From contig DCWN01000017.1 of the NCBI GenBank assembly GCA_002328835.1, forward strand, positions 70,404-134,403: DNA of 64,000 nucleotides, read 5' to 3'. A model generated the notes under the pieces. The model was given only the letters and a program-made list of their open reading frames with translations, was not told the DNA's origin and did no database searches. This document shows, piece after piece, positions 36,277 through 44,720 of the stretch; the first letter of the stretch is position 1; every line of letters starts with the position of its first letter. The stretch is from Acidobacteria bacterium UBA2161 (GTDB lineage Bacteria; Acidobacteriota; Vicinamibacteria; Vicinamibacterales; UBA823). The position numbers and the translations under genes are program-made.

Positions 36277-39200
36277 ATGTCATCTTCCCGAAACGTCCGA
36301 ATCTTTCTCCTGGGTGCCCTGGCGATCGCAATCGCCGGCGTCATCGCCGATTCCGCTGTCGCCCAGGAGAGATCCCCAGAGGCCGAAGCGATCGCCAACC
36401 TCGAATGGCGACCGATCGGCCCGGCCAACATGGGTGGCCGCGTCAGCGCCATTGCGGGCATTCCGGGCAACCCGAAGATCTTCTACGTGGGCGGCGCCGA
36501 CGGCGGCATCTTCCGCACACGCAACGCGGGCGTGACGTTCGACGAGCTGTTCGTCGAGGAGGACGTCTATTCGGCGGGCGCCATCGCCATCGCGGAGTCC
36601 GACCACAACGTGATCTGGTTCGGCACCGGCGAGGGCGACCCGCGCAACAGCACGTCGTACGGCACCGGCGTCTACCGCTCGCTGGACGCGGGCGACACCT
36701 GGACCCACCTGGGCCTCGAACGCACCGAACGGATCAAGCGGATCGTCGTCCACCCGAACGATCCGGAAGCCGCCTACGTCTGCGCCATGGGCCGGGCCTG
36801 GGGTCCGAATCCGGAGCGCGGCGTCTTCAAGACATCCGACGGCGGCGAGTCGTGGGAGCAGGTGCTCTCCATCGACGACGACACCGGCTGCTCGGACATT
36901 GCCATGAACTGGTCGAACCCGCGCATCCTCTTCGCTGGCATGTGGACGTTCCGCCGCCGGCCGTGGCGGTTCGATGACGGCGGTGGTGAGACGGCGCTGT
37001 ACCGAAGCAAGGACGCCGGGGCGACGTGGGAGAAGTTGACCAACGGCATGCCGGAGGGTCCGATGGCGCGCATCGGCGTCGCCATCGCCCAGAACGATCC
37101 CGACGTCGTCTACATGATGACCGAGGCGAAGGACGAAGGGATGCTCTGGCGGTCGGACGACGGCGGCGACCGCTGGCGGATGGTGAACGACGATCCGAAC
37201 ATCAACTTCCGGCCGTTCTACTACTCCGACATCCACGTCGATCCGAACAACTCGGAGGTCGCCTACTCGCTGTCGGGCAGCCTGCTCAAGACGACCGACG
37301 GTGGGCGGACATTCGAGCGGATCGGCCAGGGCGTCCACGGCGACCATCAGTCGTTCTGGATCGATCCCGAAGACAGCCGCTACGTCCTGAGCGGCAGCGA
37401 CGGCGGCTACCAGGTCTCGCACGACGCCGCCGAGAACTTCGACATCATCAACAACATGACGCTGTCGCAGTTCTACCAGCTCGACCTCGACGACCAGGAT
37501 CCCTACTGGGTCTGCGGCGGCCTGCAGGACAACGGTAACTGGTGCGGGCCGAGCAACTCGCTGCATTCGGCCGGCATCCTGAAGGACGACTGGTTCACCG
37601 TGAGCGGTGGCGACGGCTTCTACACCGTGCCGGTGCCGGGCCAGCCGAATCTGGTCTACTCGAACTCCCAGGGCGGCAACATCATGCTGACCGACACCCT
37701 GACCGGCGGGGTCCGGCGGATCCATCCCTATCCGAAGATCGTCGGCTCGGCCGGTGACGCCATCGTCGATCATCGGTACCGCTTCAACTGGGATTCGCCG
37801 ATCCAGATCTCGCCGCACGACCCGGCGACGGTCTACTTCGGCGGCAACGTCCTCTTCAGGAGCCGCGACTACGGCTACACGTGGGACGAGATCAGCCCCG
37901 ACCTGACGACCGACGATCCGGAAAAGCAAGCGTCGTCGGGCGGCGCGATCTACGTCGACAACACCGCGGCCGAGTTCCACACGACGATCCTCACCGTCGC
38001 CGAGTCGCCGGCCCGGGCGGGCGTGATCTGGGTCGGCACCGATGACGGAAACATTCACGTGACGCAAGATGGCGGAGCCACCTGGAGCCAGGTGGACGGG
38101 AACGCCGACGGCCTGCCCGCGTTCGCCTGGATCGCGAAGATCGACGCGTCACCCCACGACGCGGCCACGGCGTTCGTGGCGGTCGACAACCACCGGTTGG
38201 ACGACTTCGATCCGTACGTCTTCAAGACGGCCGACTACGGTCAGAGCTGGACGAACCTGGCCGGCGGCCTGCCGCAGGACGACTACGTCAAAGTGGTCCG
38301 CCAGGATCCGCGGAACGCCGACTTGCTCTACGTCGGCATGGAGCGCGGCATGCAGGCGTCGTGGGACGGTGGCGGTTCGTGGACATCGATCCGCAACGGC
38401 CTGCCGGCGGTGTCGGTCCGCGACATCAAGATTCACGGCCGCGACAACGACCTGGTCATCGCGACGCACGGTCGCGGCGCGTTCATACTGGACGACATCA
38501 CGCCGCTCCAGGAGATCTCGACGGCGGTCGGGCGGGACTCGTATCTGTTTCCAGTCCGCCGGAGCACACGCTGGCAGACCGCGCGGAAGGACGCGTCGCA
38601 AGGCCAGCGGTCGTACTCGGCGCCGAACCCGCCGGCGGGCGCCCTCATCTATTACTACCTCGACGAGGCCCCAGGAGAAGACGCCGAGTTGCAGCTCGTC
38701 GTGTCGAACGCCGACGGCGAGGAGATCCGGACGATCGATCTGCTAGACGAAGGCGATGGAGAAGACGCCGAGGATGCGGTCTCGCCGGGCGTGAACCGGA
38801 CGGTCTGGAACCTGACGCACGACGGGCCGACACCGGTCGAAGGTGAAGAGCCGCAAGGCGGCTTCTTCGGCCCGCCGACCGGGCCGCGCGTGGCGCCTGG
38901 CACCTACACCGTGGCGCTGCGGGGCGACGGCATCGACCATTCCCAGACGATCGAGGTGCGCGGCGACCCGCGCGTGTCGATGAGCGAGGCGGACTACCTC
39001 GCCCAGATCGCCTCGTTGATGACGCTGCGGGAACTGGCCTCGGAGGTGAACGGCGCCATCTCGCTGACCGAGAGCGTGGTGGCGCAACTCACCGACATCC
39101 GCGAGGCGGTCAGCCGCTCGTCCGGTGCGGTCGACGAATCCGATCTGATCGAGGCGATCGACGGCGCGATCGGAGAGGTCGAGAACCTCAGCAGCGACTA

Positions 39201-39462
39201 CCTCCGGCGTCCGCCCCCGCGCATGGGCTACCGCCAGCGACCGCGGGTGAGCGAGGAGATCCGCTCGCTCACGCGGTCGATCGGTGGCGTGGAAGCTCGG
39301 CCAACCCAGCCTCAACTCGCGCGCGTGGAACAGATCGCCGGCGAGGCCGACGAAGCACTGGGTGCCGTGGATCAGCTCGTCGACTCGGTCATCGATCGCC
39401 TGAACGACCGGCTGAGCGGATACTCCAGGATCCTGATCGACCAGGCGGGCGGCGGACGGTAA
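36277..39462 (+). CDS. Secreted sortilin/BNR-repeat propeller protein (second copy)
   Basis: The protein has 1061 residues with a signal peptide (cleavage near AVAQE). Blades carry BNR/Asp-box motifs: GGIFRTRNAG, GVYRSLDAGDTW, GVFKTSDGGESW, ALYRSKDAGATW and LLKTTDGGRTF. The C-terminal 300 residues contain a beta-sandwich and a helical tail, as in the protein at 9578-12658, so the two are paralogues of similar size. The ATG at 36277 has an AAGGAG site ten bases upstream; longer open frame upstream has no signal peptide. Its role is extracellular; the ligand is unknown. Confidence 0.82.
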   Translation: MSSSRNVRIFLLGALAIAIAGVIADSAVAQERSPEAEAIANLEWRPIGPANMGGRVSAIAGIPGNPKIFYVGGADGGIFRTRNAGVTFDELFVEEDVYSAGAIAIAESDHNVIWFGTGEGDPRNSTSYGTGVYRSLDAGDTWTHLGLERTERIKRIVVHPNDPEAAYVCAMGRAWGPNPERGVFKTSDGGESWEQVLSIDDDTGCSDIAMNWSNPRILFAGMWTFRRRPWRFDDGGGETALYRSKDAGATWEKLTNGMPEGPMARIGVAIAQNDPDVVYMMTEAKDEGMLWRSDDGGDRWRMVNDDPNINFRPFYYSDIHVDPNNSEVAYSLSGSLLKTTDGGRTFERIGQGVHGDHQSFWIDPEDSRYVLSGSDGGYQVSHDAAENFDIINNMTLSQFYQLDLDDQDPYWVCGGLQDNGNWCGPSNSLHSAGILKDDWFTVSGGDGFYTVPVPGQPNLVYSNSQGGNIMLTDTLTGGVRRIHPYPKIVGSAGDAIVDHRYRFNWDSPIQISPHDPATVYFGGNVLFRSRDYGYTWDEISPDLTTDDPEKQASSGGAIYVDNTAAEFHTTILTVAESPARAGVIWVGTDDGNIHVTQDGGATWSQVDGNADGLPAFAWIAKIDASPHDAATAFVAVDNHRLDDFDPYVFKTADYGQSWTNLAGGLPQDDYVKVVRQDPRNADLLYVGMERGMQASWDGGGSWTSIRNGLPAVSVRDIKIHGRDNDLVIATHGRGAFILDDITPLQEISTAVGRDSYLFPVRRSTRWQTARKDASQGQRSYSAPNPPAGALIYYYLDEAPGEDAELQLVVSNADGEEIRTIDLLDEGDGEDAEDAVSPGVNRTVWNLTHDGPTPVEGEEPQGGFFGPPTGPRVAPGTYTVALRGDGIDHSQTIEVRGDPRVSMSEADYLAQIASLMTLRELASEVNGAISLTESVVAQLTDIREAVSRSSGAVDESDLIEAIDGAIGEVENLSSDYLRRPPPRMGYRQRPRVSEEIRSLTRSIGGVEARPTQPQLARVEQIAGEADEALGAVDQLVDSVIDRLNDRLSGYSRILIDQAGGGR

Positions 39463-39503
39463 TCGAAGCGGCCCCGGACGGCACCGGTCTCAGCAGACTC
39501 GGG

Positions 39504-40793
39504 TCACTGCCTCTCGGACGCCGTTCGAGCCATCTCGTTCCGGTAGGTCGGGACGACCCAGATCAGGAGCGCTGCCGAAATGATGCAGAGGCCCAACAAG
39601 AAGAGGAAGGCTGGGCGGTAGGTTCCTGATCGGTCGTAGAGCCACCCCACGACCCAGGGACCCGCAGCGTACCCGGCGCTCGCCGTGGCGGTGAGGATGC
39701 CGATCAGCTTTCCGAGATGGGTCGGTCCGAAGCAGTGCTTCGCATAGATGGCCTTCTTGATGAGCATGCCCCCGTGGGCCAGGCCCCGGGCCAGCGCGAA
39801 CACGAACATACCCACCGCCCCTGTGATCGGAAAGGCGAGCGCCACGCTCAGACCCATGAGCAGGTAACAGATCTGGATGCCCCGAATAGACGTCCGGTCG
39901 TAGAGCCAGCCGAAACCGAGCTTCGCAAACACGCCTATCACGAACGTGGCACTGAAGGCCCGAGCGGCAAGCGCGACTCCGAGCCCGAGATCCCGGTCGA
40001 TGAAGAGGATGAAGTGCTGGTTCAGGCTCTGGTCGACGAACGACATCAGGAACGTCGCGCAGACGATCAACCAGAACATCGGCGTGGCGACCACCGCCGC
40101 GAGCGACAGCGGGGACTCCGGCTGGACCCGGATCTCGCCGCTCACGGGTTCGGGTTCGTCACGCTGGTGACCGGCCTGGAGCTCATAGGCAAGCTCGTCC
40201 GGGGTGGGTGTTTCCCGCGCCACGAACAGGAACAGCGGCAGGCCCACCCCCCAGATGCCCAAGCTCATCAGCGCGAAGGTTTCACGCCACCCCCGGGCCT
40301 CGATGAGCGGCACCGCCACGAACGGGATGAGGATACCGGCCACGCTCGACCCCATCATGATGACGCCGAGGCTCAATCCCTGATTCCGATGAAACCACCG
40401 TGACATGAGCGTCTTGAGCGCCACGATGACGGCGGTCGAGGCGAGCCCGAGCACGATGCCAGCGGCATAGAAGCTCGGGAGGTCGTCGACCCACAGGAAC
40501 CCGCACATCCCGGCGCCCGTGAGGAAGCAGCACACGACGATGACGACCCTCACGCCGAACCGGTCCACCACGAATCCCGTGACGAAGGCGCTGAGCGCGG
40601 CCGCCGTGAACTTGAACGAGGCGATCCCAGTGACCTGCGCGCGCGTCCAGCCGAACTCGTCGATCACCGGACCGTAGACGAACGGCAAGAGCACGGTGGG
40701 CACGCCGAAGATGAGCATAAGGCAGACAAACGAGACAATGGCATTCCACCAACCGTAATAGACAGGGCCGAGCGGACTCCAGGCCGAACTCAT
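39504..40793 (-). CDS. MFS transporter, oxalate/formate antiporter-like
   Basis: The protein has 429 residues with 12 predicted membrane helices. Features such as YYGWWNAIVSF at the start, the loop DRFGVRVV between helices 2 and 3, and RWFHRNQGLSLGVIMMGSS match the monocarboxylate/oxalate-formate antiporter branch of the MFS. The ATG at 40793 has a GAGGAGG site. It lies 94 bases downstream of the TPP enzyme on the same strand and probably imports or exports the organic acid used by that enzyme. Confidence 0.82.
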   Translation of the reverse strand: MSSAWSPLGPVYYGWWNAIVSFVCLMLIFGVPTVLLPFVYGPVIDEFGWTRAQVTGIASFKFTAAALSAFVTGFVVDRFGVRVVIVVCCFLTGAGMCGFLWVDDLPSFYAAGIVLGLASTAVIVALKTLMSRWFHRNQGLSLGVIMMGSSVAGILIPFVAVPLIEARGWRETFALMSLGIWGVGLPLFLFVARETPTPDELAYELQAGHQRDEPEPVSGEIRVQPESPLSLAAVVATPMFWLIVCATFLMSFVDQSLNQHFILFIDRDLGLGVALAARAFSATFVIGVFAKLGFGWLYDRTSIRGIQICYLLMGLSVALAFPITGAVGMFVFALARGLAHGGMLIKKAIYAKHCFGPTHLGKLIGILTATASAGYAAGPWVVGWLYDRSGTYRPAFLFLLGLCIISAALLIWVVPTYRNEMARTASERQ

Positions 40794-40887
40794 GCATGCA
40801 CCTCCTCGATGCGAGTGATGTCAAGCCGACCGACAGCTCACGTTCGATCCGACTCGGCCCAGGCTGGGCGCGGTGTGCTGATTGTCA

Positions 40888-42606
40888 TCACTGGCCCTCA
40901 CCCGGTCCGGTCGCCACGTTCACCACGACGGGTGTTCCGTCACGCGTTCGCTGAAGCGCCCGCTCGAGCACGGCCGGAAGCTCGGCCGGGTCCTCCACCG
41001 CTTCGCCATGGCCACCACACGCCTCCATGATCGTGTCGAAGCGCGGCGATGGCTCGAGCGATACCAGGGGCACTGATTCGGCCCGGCGCATGTACCCGTC
41101 CGGGTGAACCTTGAGCGCCGAGGTGCGGACCGCGTTCCATCGCGCATTGTTGTTCACGATCACGAGCGGTGCCAGGTGCTCGGCGTTCGCAACGAAGTAG
41201 GCCGCAACGGGATTGCCGAAAATCTGCGAGCCATCTCCGGTAATCGCGATCACGTCACGCTCTGGGCGCGCGAGCTTCACGCCGAGTGCCGCGCCCAAGC
41301 CGAAACCGAGTCCACCGGCGGTGCTGATCGAAAGATAGCTTTCAGACTGGGTGAGTTCGAGCGCGTCCACAGGCACGCCGAGCTCGTTGACGACGATGGC
41401 ATCCTCGGGCTTGGCGGCATTGACGCAGGCGGCGAGCCAGAGCGGGTGGACCGGCACCCGAGTCCGCACCGCCTCGAGCTGCGTCGCGCGTCGAGTTGCG
41501 CGCTCCTCCTGCAACGCCGCGATCGTCTGCCGTCGCGCCTCTCGACCCTCCGGCGTCACGCGACGGTCGAGCATCTCGGCGAGCAACGGCAGGGCATCGG
41601 CCGCCCGACCCGCAATGGCCAGATCCGAGCGATGGGTCCGAATCGGGTACCGCGCGAAGAGCGGGTCGGTGCCGATCTGGACGACTCGACATCCCGGAGC
41701 CGGCTCGCCGCGTACCGGGATCCACGGCACCTCGCAGTCCATCACCAGCATGAGGTCGGCCCAGTCGAGGTAGGGCGCGACATCGTGGCCCAGGTTCATC
41801 GGATGTCGGGAGGAAAGGCTGAGGGCGCGGCATCCGGGCTGAACGACCGGTATCGCGAATCGTTCGGCCAGAGACGTGAGCGCATCGAACGCCCCCTCGG
41901 CCCGGCCAAGCTGCGAGGTCACGAGGAGGGGCCGTGTCGACCGACCCACGAGCTCGGCCACCTCGTCGAGCGCCTCGACAGACGGCGGTGCCGGCACCGC
42001 GCCCAGGGGCCGGCGGGCCATCTCGACCGCCTGCTCCGATTGCGAGGACGCCAGCACCTCACGCGGCAACGTCAGGTAGACGGGCCCGCGCGGCTCGCTC
42101 AACGCGATGTCGAGCGCTCGCTCGACGACCGTCGCCACGGGCTGACCAGCACGAAGCTCGTAGTCCCACTTCACGTACTCTCGAACAGCGCCACCAGGAT
42201 CGAAGCTCTCCTGCCCCCAGTGGATAGGGGCGGTCCGCGAGCCGACCTGACCACGCTCCGAGATCGGACTCCGACCCGCCATCAACAGCAACGGAACCCC
42301 GTCGCGGCTAGCGTTCATGAGCGCACAGCTCGCATTGGCCGTCCCGACCGTCACATGCACCATCGCCGCCACCGGCGCGTCTGTGACGCGATGGAATCCG
42401 TGCGCCATGGCCACGGCGACGTTCTCGTGGGGCACGGTCAGGAAGCGCGGCACACGTTGACCCGTGCTCCTGGCCTTCACGAGCACTTCGATGATCGACG
42501 CGAAATCGGTCCCGGCGTTTGCGAACACCACCTCGACTCCACAGCGCACCAGGGAGTCGAGGAGGGCTTCCGCCACCAGCACCGGTTCGCTCGCTTCGCT
42601 GGTCAC
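40888..42606 (-). CDS. TPP-dependent enzyme (acetolactate synthase/benzoylformate decarboxylase family)
   Basis: The protein has 572 residues, from GTG 42604-42606, which overlaps the aldehyde dehydrogenase stop (GTGA). The N-terminal pyrimidine domain has the activating glutamate in VPHENVAVAMAHG. A central domain follows, then a C-terminal diphosphate domain with the GDG...NN motif (ITGDGSQIF to VIVNNN). The enzyme is likely to decarboxylate a 2-oxo acid to an aldehyde, or to condense two such units. The upstream aldehyde dehydrogenase favours decarboxylation. The exact substrate cannot be read from the sequence. Confidence 0.83.
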   Translation of the reverse strand: MTSEASEPVLVAEALLDSLVRCGVEVVFANAGTDFASIIEVLVKARSTGQRVPRFLTVPHENVAVAMAHGFHRVTDAPVAAMVHVTVGTANASCALMNASRDGVPLLLMAGRSPISERGQVGSRTAPIHWGQESFDPGGAVREYVKWDYELRAGQPVATVVERALDIALSEPRGPVYLTLPREVLASSQSEQAVEMARRPLGAVPAPPSVEALDEVAELVGRSTRPLLVTSQLGRAEGAFDALTSLAERFAIPVVQPGCRALSLSSRHPMNLGHDVAPYLDWADLMLVMDCEVPWIPVRGEPAPGCRVVQIGTDPLFARYPIRTHRSDLAIAGRAADALPLLAEMLDRRVTPEGREARRQTIAALQEERATRRATQLEAVRTRVPVHPLWLAACVNAAKPEDAIVVNELGVPVDALELTQSESYLSISTAGGLGFGLGAALGVKLARPERDVIAITGDGSQIFGNPVAAYFVANAEHLAPLVIVNNNARWNAVRTSALKVHPDGYMRRAESVPLVSLEPSPRFDTIMEACGGHGEAVEDPAELPAVLERALQRTRDGTPVVVNVATGPGEGQ

Positions 42607-44081
42607 GTGCTGGCTCCGGCCTCGGCATCCCCTACCGCGTCCCGGGGCGGGATCCCGGTGTGGGACGCCTTCGACCGCGCAACGTGAATCACCCGGCGAT
42701 CCAGGTACTCCTTCAGGCCGGCCGCGGAGTAGACGAAGCCCTGGCCCGACTGCTTCACGCCGCCGAACGGAATGGCCGGGTCGAGCGCGCCGTGCTGGTT
42801 CACCCAGACGCTGCCAGCCTCGAGTCTGGCCGCGATCTCCGCCCCGCGCTCGACATCCCGGGTCCAGACCGACGCTCCGAGACCGAACACGGTGCGATTG
42901 GCGCGCTCGACGGCCTCGTCGACATCGGCGAACCGAATGATCGGCAGAATCGGGCCAAACGGCTCCTCGTCGACGAGGCGGGTGCCCTCGGCGATGTCGG
43001 CCACCAGCGTGGGCGGCACGAAGTAGCCGGGCCGGTCCGGAACAGTCCCCCCGGTCAGGATCCTGGCGTCGGTTTGCAGGGTGTCTTCGAGAATCCCCAC
43101 GACGCGCACGAACTGCGCGGCATTCTGGATAGGACCGAGCGTCGTCTCCGAGTCCAGCCCGTCGCCCAGCCGCACGTCGTTCGCGATGCGCGTGAGCGCC
43201 TCGCAGACGGCGTCGTATGCCGGCGCCTGTACGTACAGTCGCTTGATCGCGACGCAAATCTGGCCTGAGTTTCGAAAGGCCGCCCAGAACAGCGGCAGGG
43301 CCGCGTGGTCGAGGTCGACATCCTCCAGGACGATCGCGGGATCGTTCCCGCCCAACTCCAGCGTCACGTGGGCGAGCTTGTCGGCCGAGCCGCGCACGAT
43401 CGCCTTGCCCGTTGGGACCGATCCGGTGAAGGTCAGCTTCTGGATGCCCTGGTGCTCGGTCATCGCCTTGCCGAGCGAGTCGCCCCCGGTGAGCACGCTC
43501 AAGACGCCTGGGGGGAGGATGTCGCGCGCCAACTCTCCGAGCCGCAGCGTCGTGACCGGAGTGTAGGGCGACGGCTTGACGATGACCGTGTTACCCGTGA
43601 TGAGTGCCGCGGCGACCTTGCCTGCCGCGAGGAGCAGCGGAGCGTTCCAGGGCGTGATCGCGCCAACAACACCCAGCGGCTCGTAGCGCACCTCGACGCG
43701 CCGGCGCTCACTGTCCTCGAGAACCTCGACCGGCGCGTCGAAGGCGGCCGTGATCCGGAGGATCTGGGCGGCGCGACCGACCTCGCCTCGCGCGGCGGCC
43801 AGCGGCTTCCCCTGCTCCAGGGTGAGGGCCCTGGCGAACTCCTCCTGCTGCTCGCTGAGCTTCTCGGCGAGCGTTTCGAGACCCCGTCGCCGGACGTCAC
43901 GATCGGTCTGCCGCCATGACCGAAACGCCCGCGCCGCCGCGTCGACGGCGCGGTCGAGCTGCTCAGGTGTCGCGTCGGGACAGTGGCACAGGATCGTCTC
44001 GTTTGCCGGATTGATGACCGGAAACGAGCGCGCTGAAGCCTCGGGGCGACCGTCGATCGTGAGCGTCGGTTCCATCCTCAT
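42603..44081 (-). CDS. NAD(P)-dependent aldehyde dehydrogenase
   Basis: The protein has 492 residues of the standard ALDH family. The Rossmann segment GNTVIVKPSPYTPV, the catalytic base glutamate in LELGGNDPAIV and the nucleophile cysteine in NSGQICVAIKRLYV are present. ATG 44079-44081 or 44073-44075 could start it. It overlaps the TPP enzyme by 4 bases, so the aldehyde made by that enzyme is probably oxidised to an acid here, with the MFS carrier for transport. This forms a keto-acid to aldehyde to acid module like the benzoylformate branch of mandelate breakdown. The substrate remains inferred. Confidence 0.9.
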   Translation of the reverse strand: MRMEPTLTIDGRPEASARSFPVINPANETILCHCPDATPEQLDRAVDAAARAFRSWRQTDRDVRRRGLETLAEKLSEQQEEFARALTLEQGKPLAAARGEVGRAAQILRITAAFDAPVEVLEDSERRRVEVRYEPLGVVGAITPWNAPLLLAAGKVAAALITGNTVIVKPSPYTPVTTLRLGELARDILPPGVLSVLTGGDSLGKAMTEHQGIQKLTFTGSVPTGKAIVRGSADKLAHVTLELGGNDPAIVLEDVDLDHAALPLFWAAFRNSGQICVAIKRLYVQAPAYDAVCEALTRIANDVRLGDGLDSETTLGPIQNAAQFVRVVGILEDTLQTDARILTGGTVPDRPGYFVPPTLVADIAEGTRLVDEEPFGPILPIIRFADVDEAVERANRTVFGLGASVWTRDVERGAEIAARLEAGSVWVNQHGALDPAIPFGGVKQSGQGFVYSAAGLKEYLDRRVIHVARSKASHTGIPPRDAVGDAEAGAST

Positions 44082-44276
44082 CCCACACGCGGAGTCAAGC
44101 CGCCCCCGCGGAGCGCAGCTTGGTCATGCAGTATAATGGCCAATGCGTTCTGCAAGCCAGGACCTCTTTCATCCTGTTCGCTGCGCATCGCGTCGAAGAG
44201 TTTGCCAGATCGCAGCGGACGGCGTACGGCAGGCAGACGGCGAGGATGTCCGGAGCCCGCGTGACGAACCGAGGAC
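44082..44276. promoter_or_regulatory. Divergent intergenic region, ALDH and MoaD/Mo-enzyme genes
   Basis: These 195 bases should contain promoters for both directions. The only strong element is a perfect -10 hexamer TATAAT at 44132-44137 on the plus strand, striking in such GC-rich DNA, but the -35 position 17 bases upstream does not resemble TTGACA. No gene is supported here. Confidence 0.35.
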
Positions 44277-44702
44277 ATGCAACGAGCCACCGGCCCGGAC
44301 GAGTCGGCCAAGCTGTGGTACGACTCGTCGAGTAGGCGAAACGCTCAACGCACGCCGACCCGGGAATCCGTGGAGGCGCACGACCGGTCGACCGGCACGA
44401 CCAACGGCACGGTCACGGTCAGGATCGGGCTGTTTGGATTCCTCTCGACGTTCGCCGCAGATAATCCCGTGGTCGCGAAGCTGCCTGAAGGCTTCACGCT
44501 GCGCGATGCGATCGAGGCGCTGTGCGCCGAGTGCGGCCCCGACTGTCGCAGCTATATAGAGGATGCCCCGGGCCTGCTGGCTCAGGGTTTTCGGATTTTC
44601 CTGAACGGATCGCTCACCGACGAGCTCGACGTGCCAGTGGAGGTTGACGGAACCTCCGCCGAGCTCGAGGTGATCCTGGTGATGGCGAACGAGGCTGGCT
44701 GA
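44277..44702 (+). CDS. MoaD/ThiS-like ubiquitin-fold protein
   Basis: The frame encodes up to 141 residues. Residues about 46-141 form a beta-grasp domain of the MoaD/ThiS type (VRIGLFGFLSTFA at the first strand, RIFLNGSLTDEL in the middle, and a last strand ELEVILVMANEAG). MoaD carries the sulfur for molybdopterin on a C-terminal Gly-Gly; here the end is Ala-Gly, so the classic carrier end is altered. The first 45 residues are not conserved in pattern, and the start is uncertain (ATG 44277 or GTG 44370). It lies 18 bases before a molybdenum oxidoreductase gene, suggesting a role in its cofactor or as a small partner protein. Confidence 0.65.
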   Translation: MQRATGPDESAKLWYDSSSRRNAQRTPTRESVEAHDRSTGTTNGTVTVRIGLFGFLSTFAADNPVVAKLPEGFTLRDAIEALCAECGPDCRSYIEDAPGLLAQGFRIFLNGSLTDELDVPVEVDGTSAELEVILVMANEAG

Positions 44703-44720
44703 CGCCTGGAGGGCGGAACG

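Noticed and set aside
44132..44137. TATAAT as a stand-alone promoter
   Set aside because: A perfect -10 but no recognisable -35 or extended -10; noted only within the intergenic entry.
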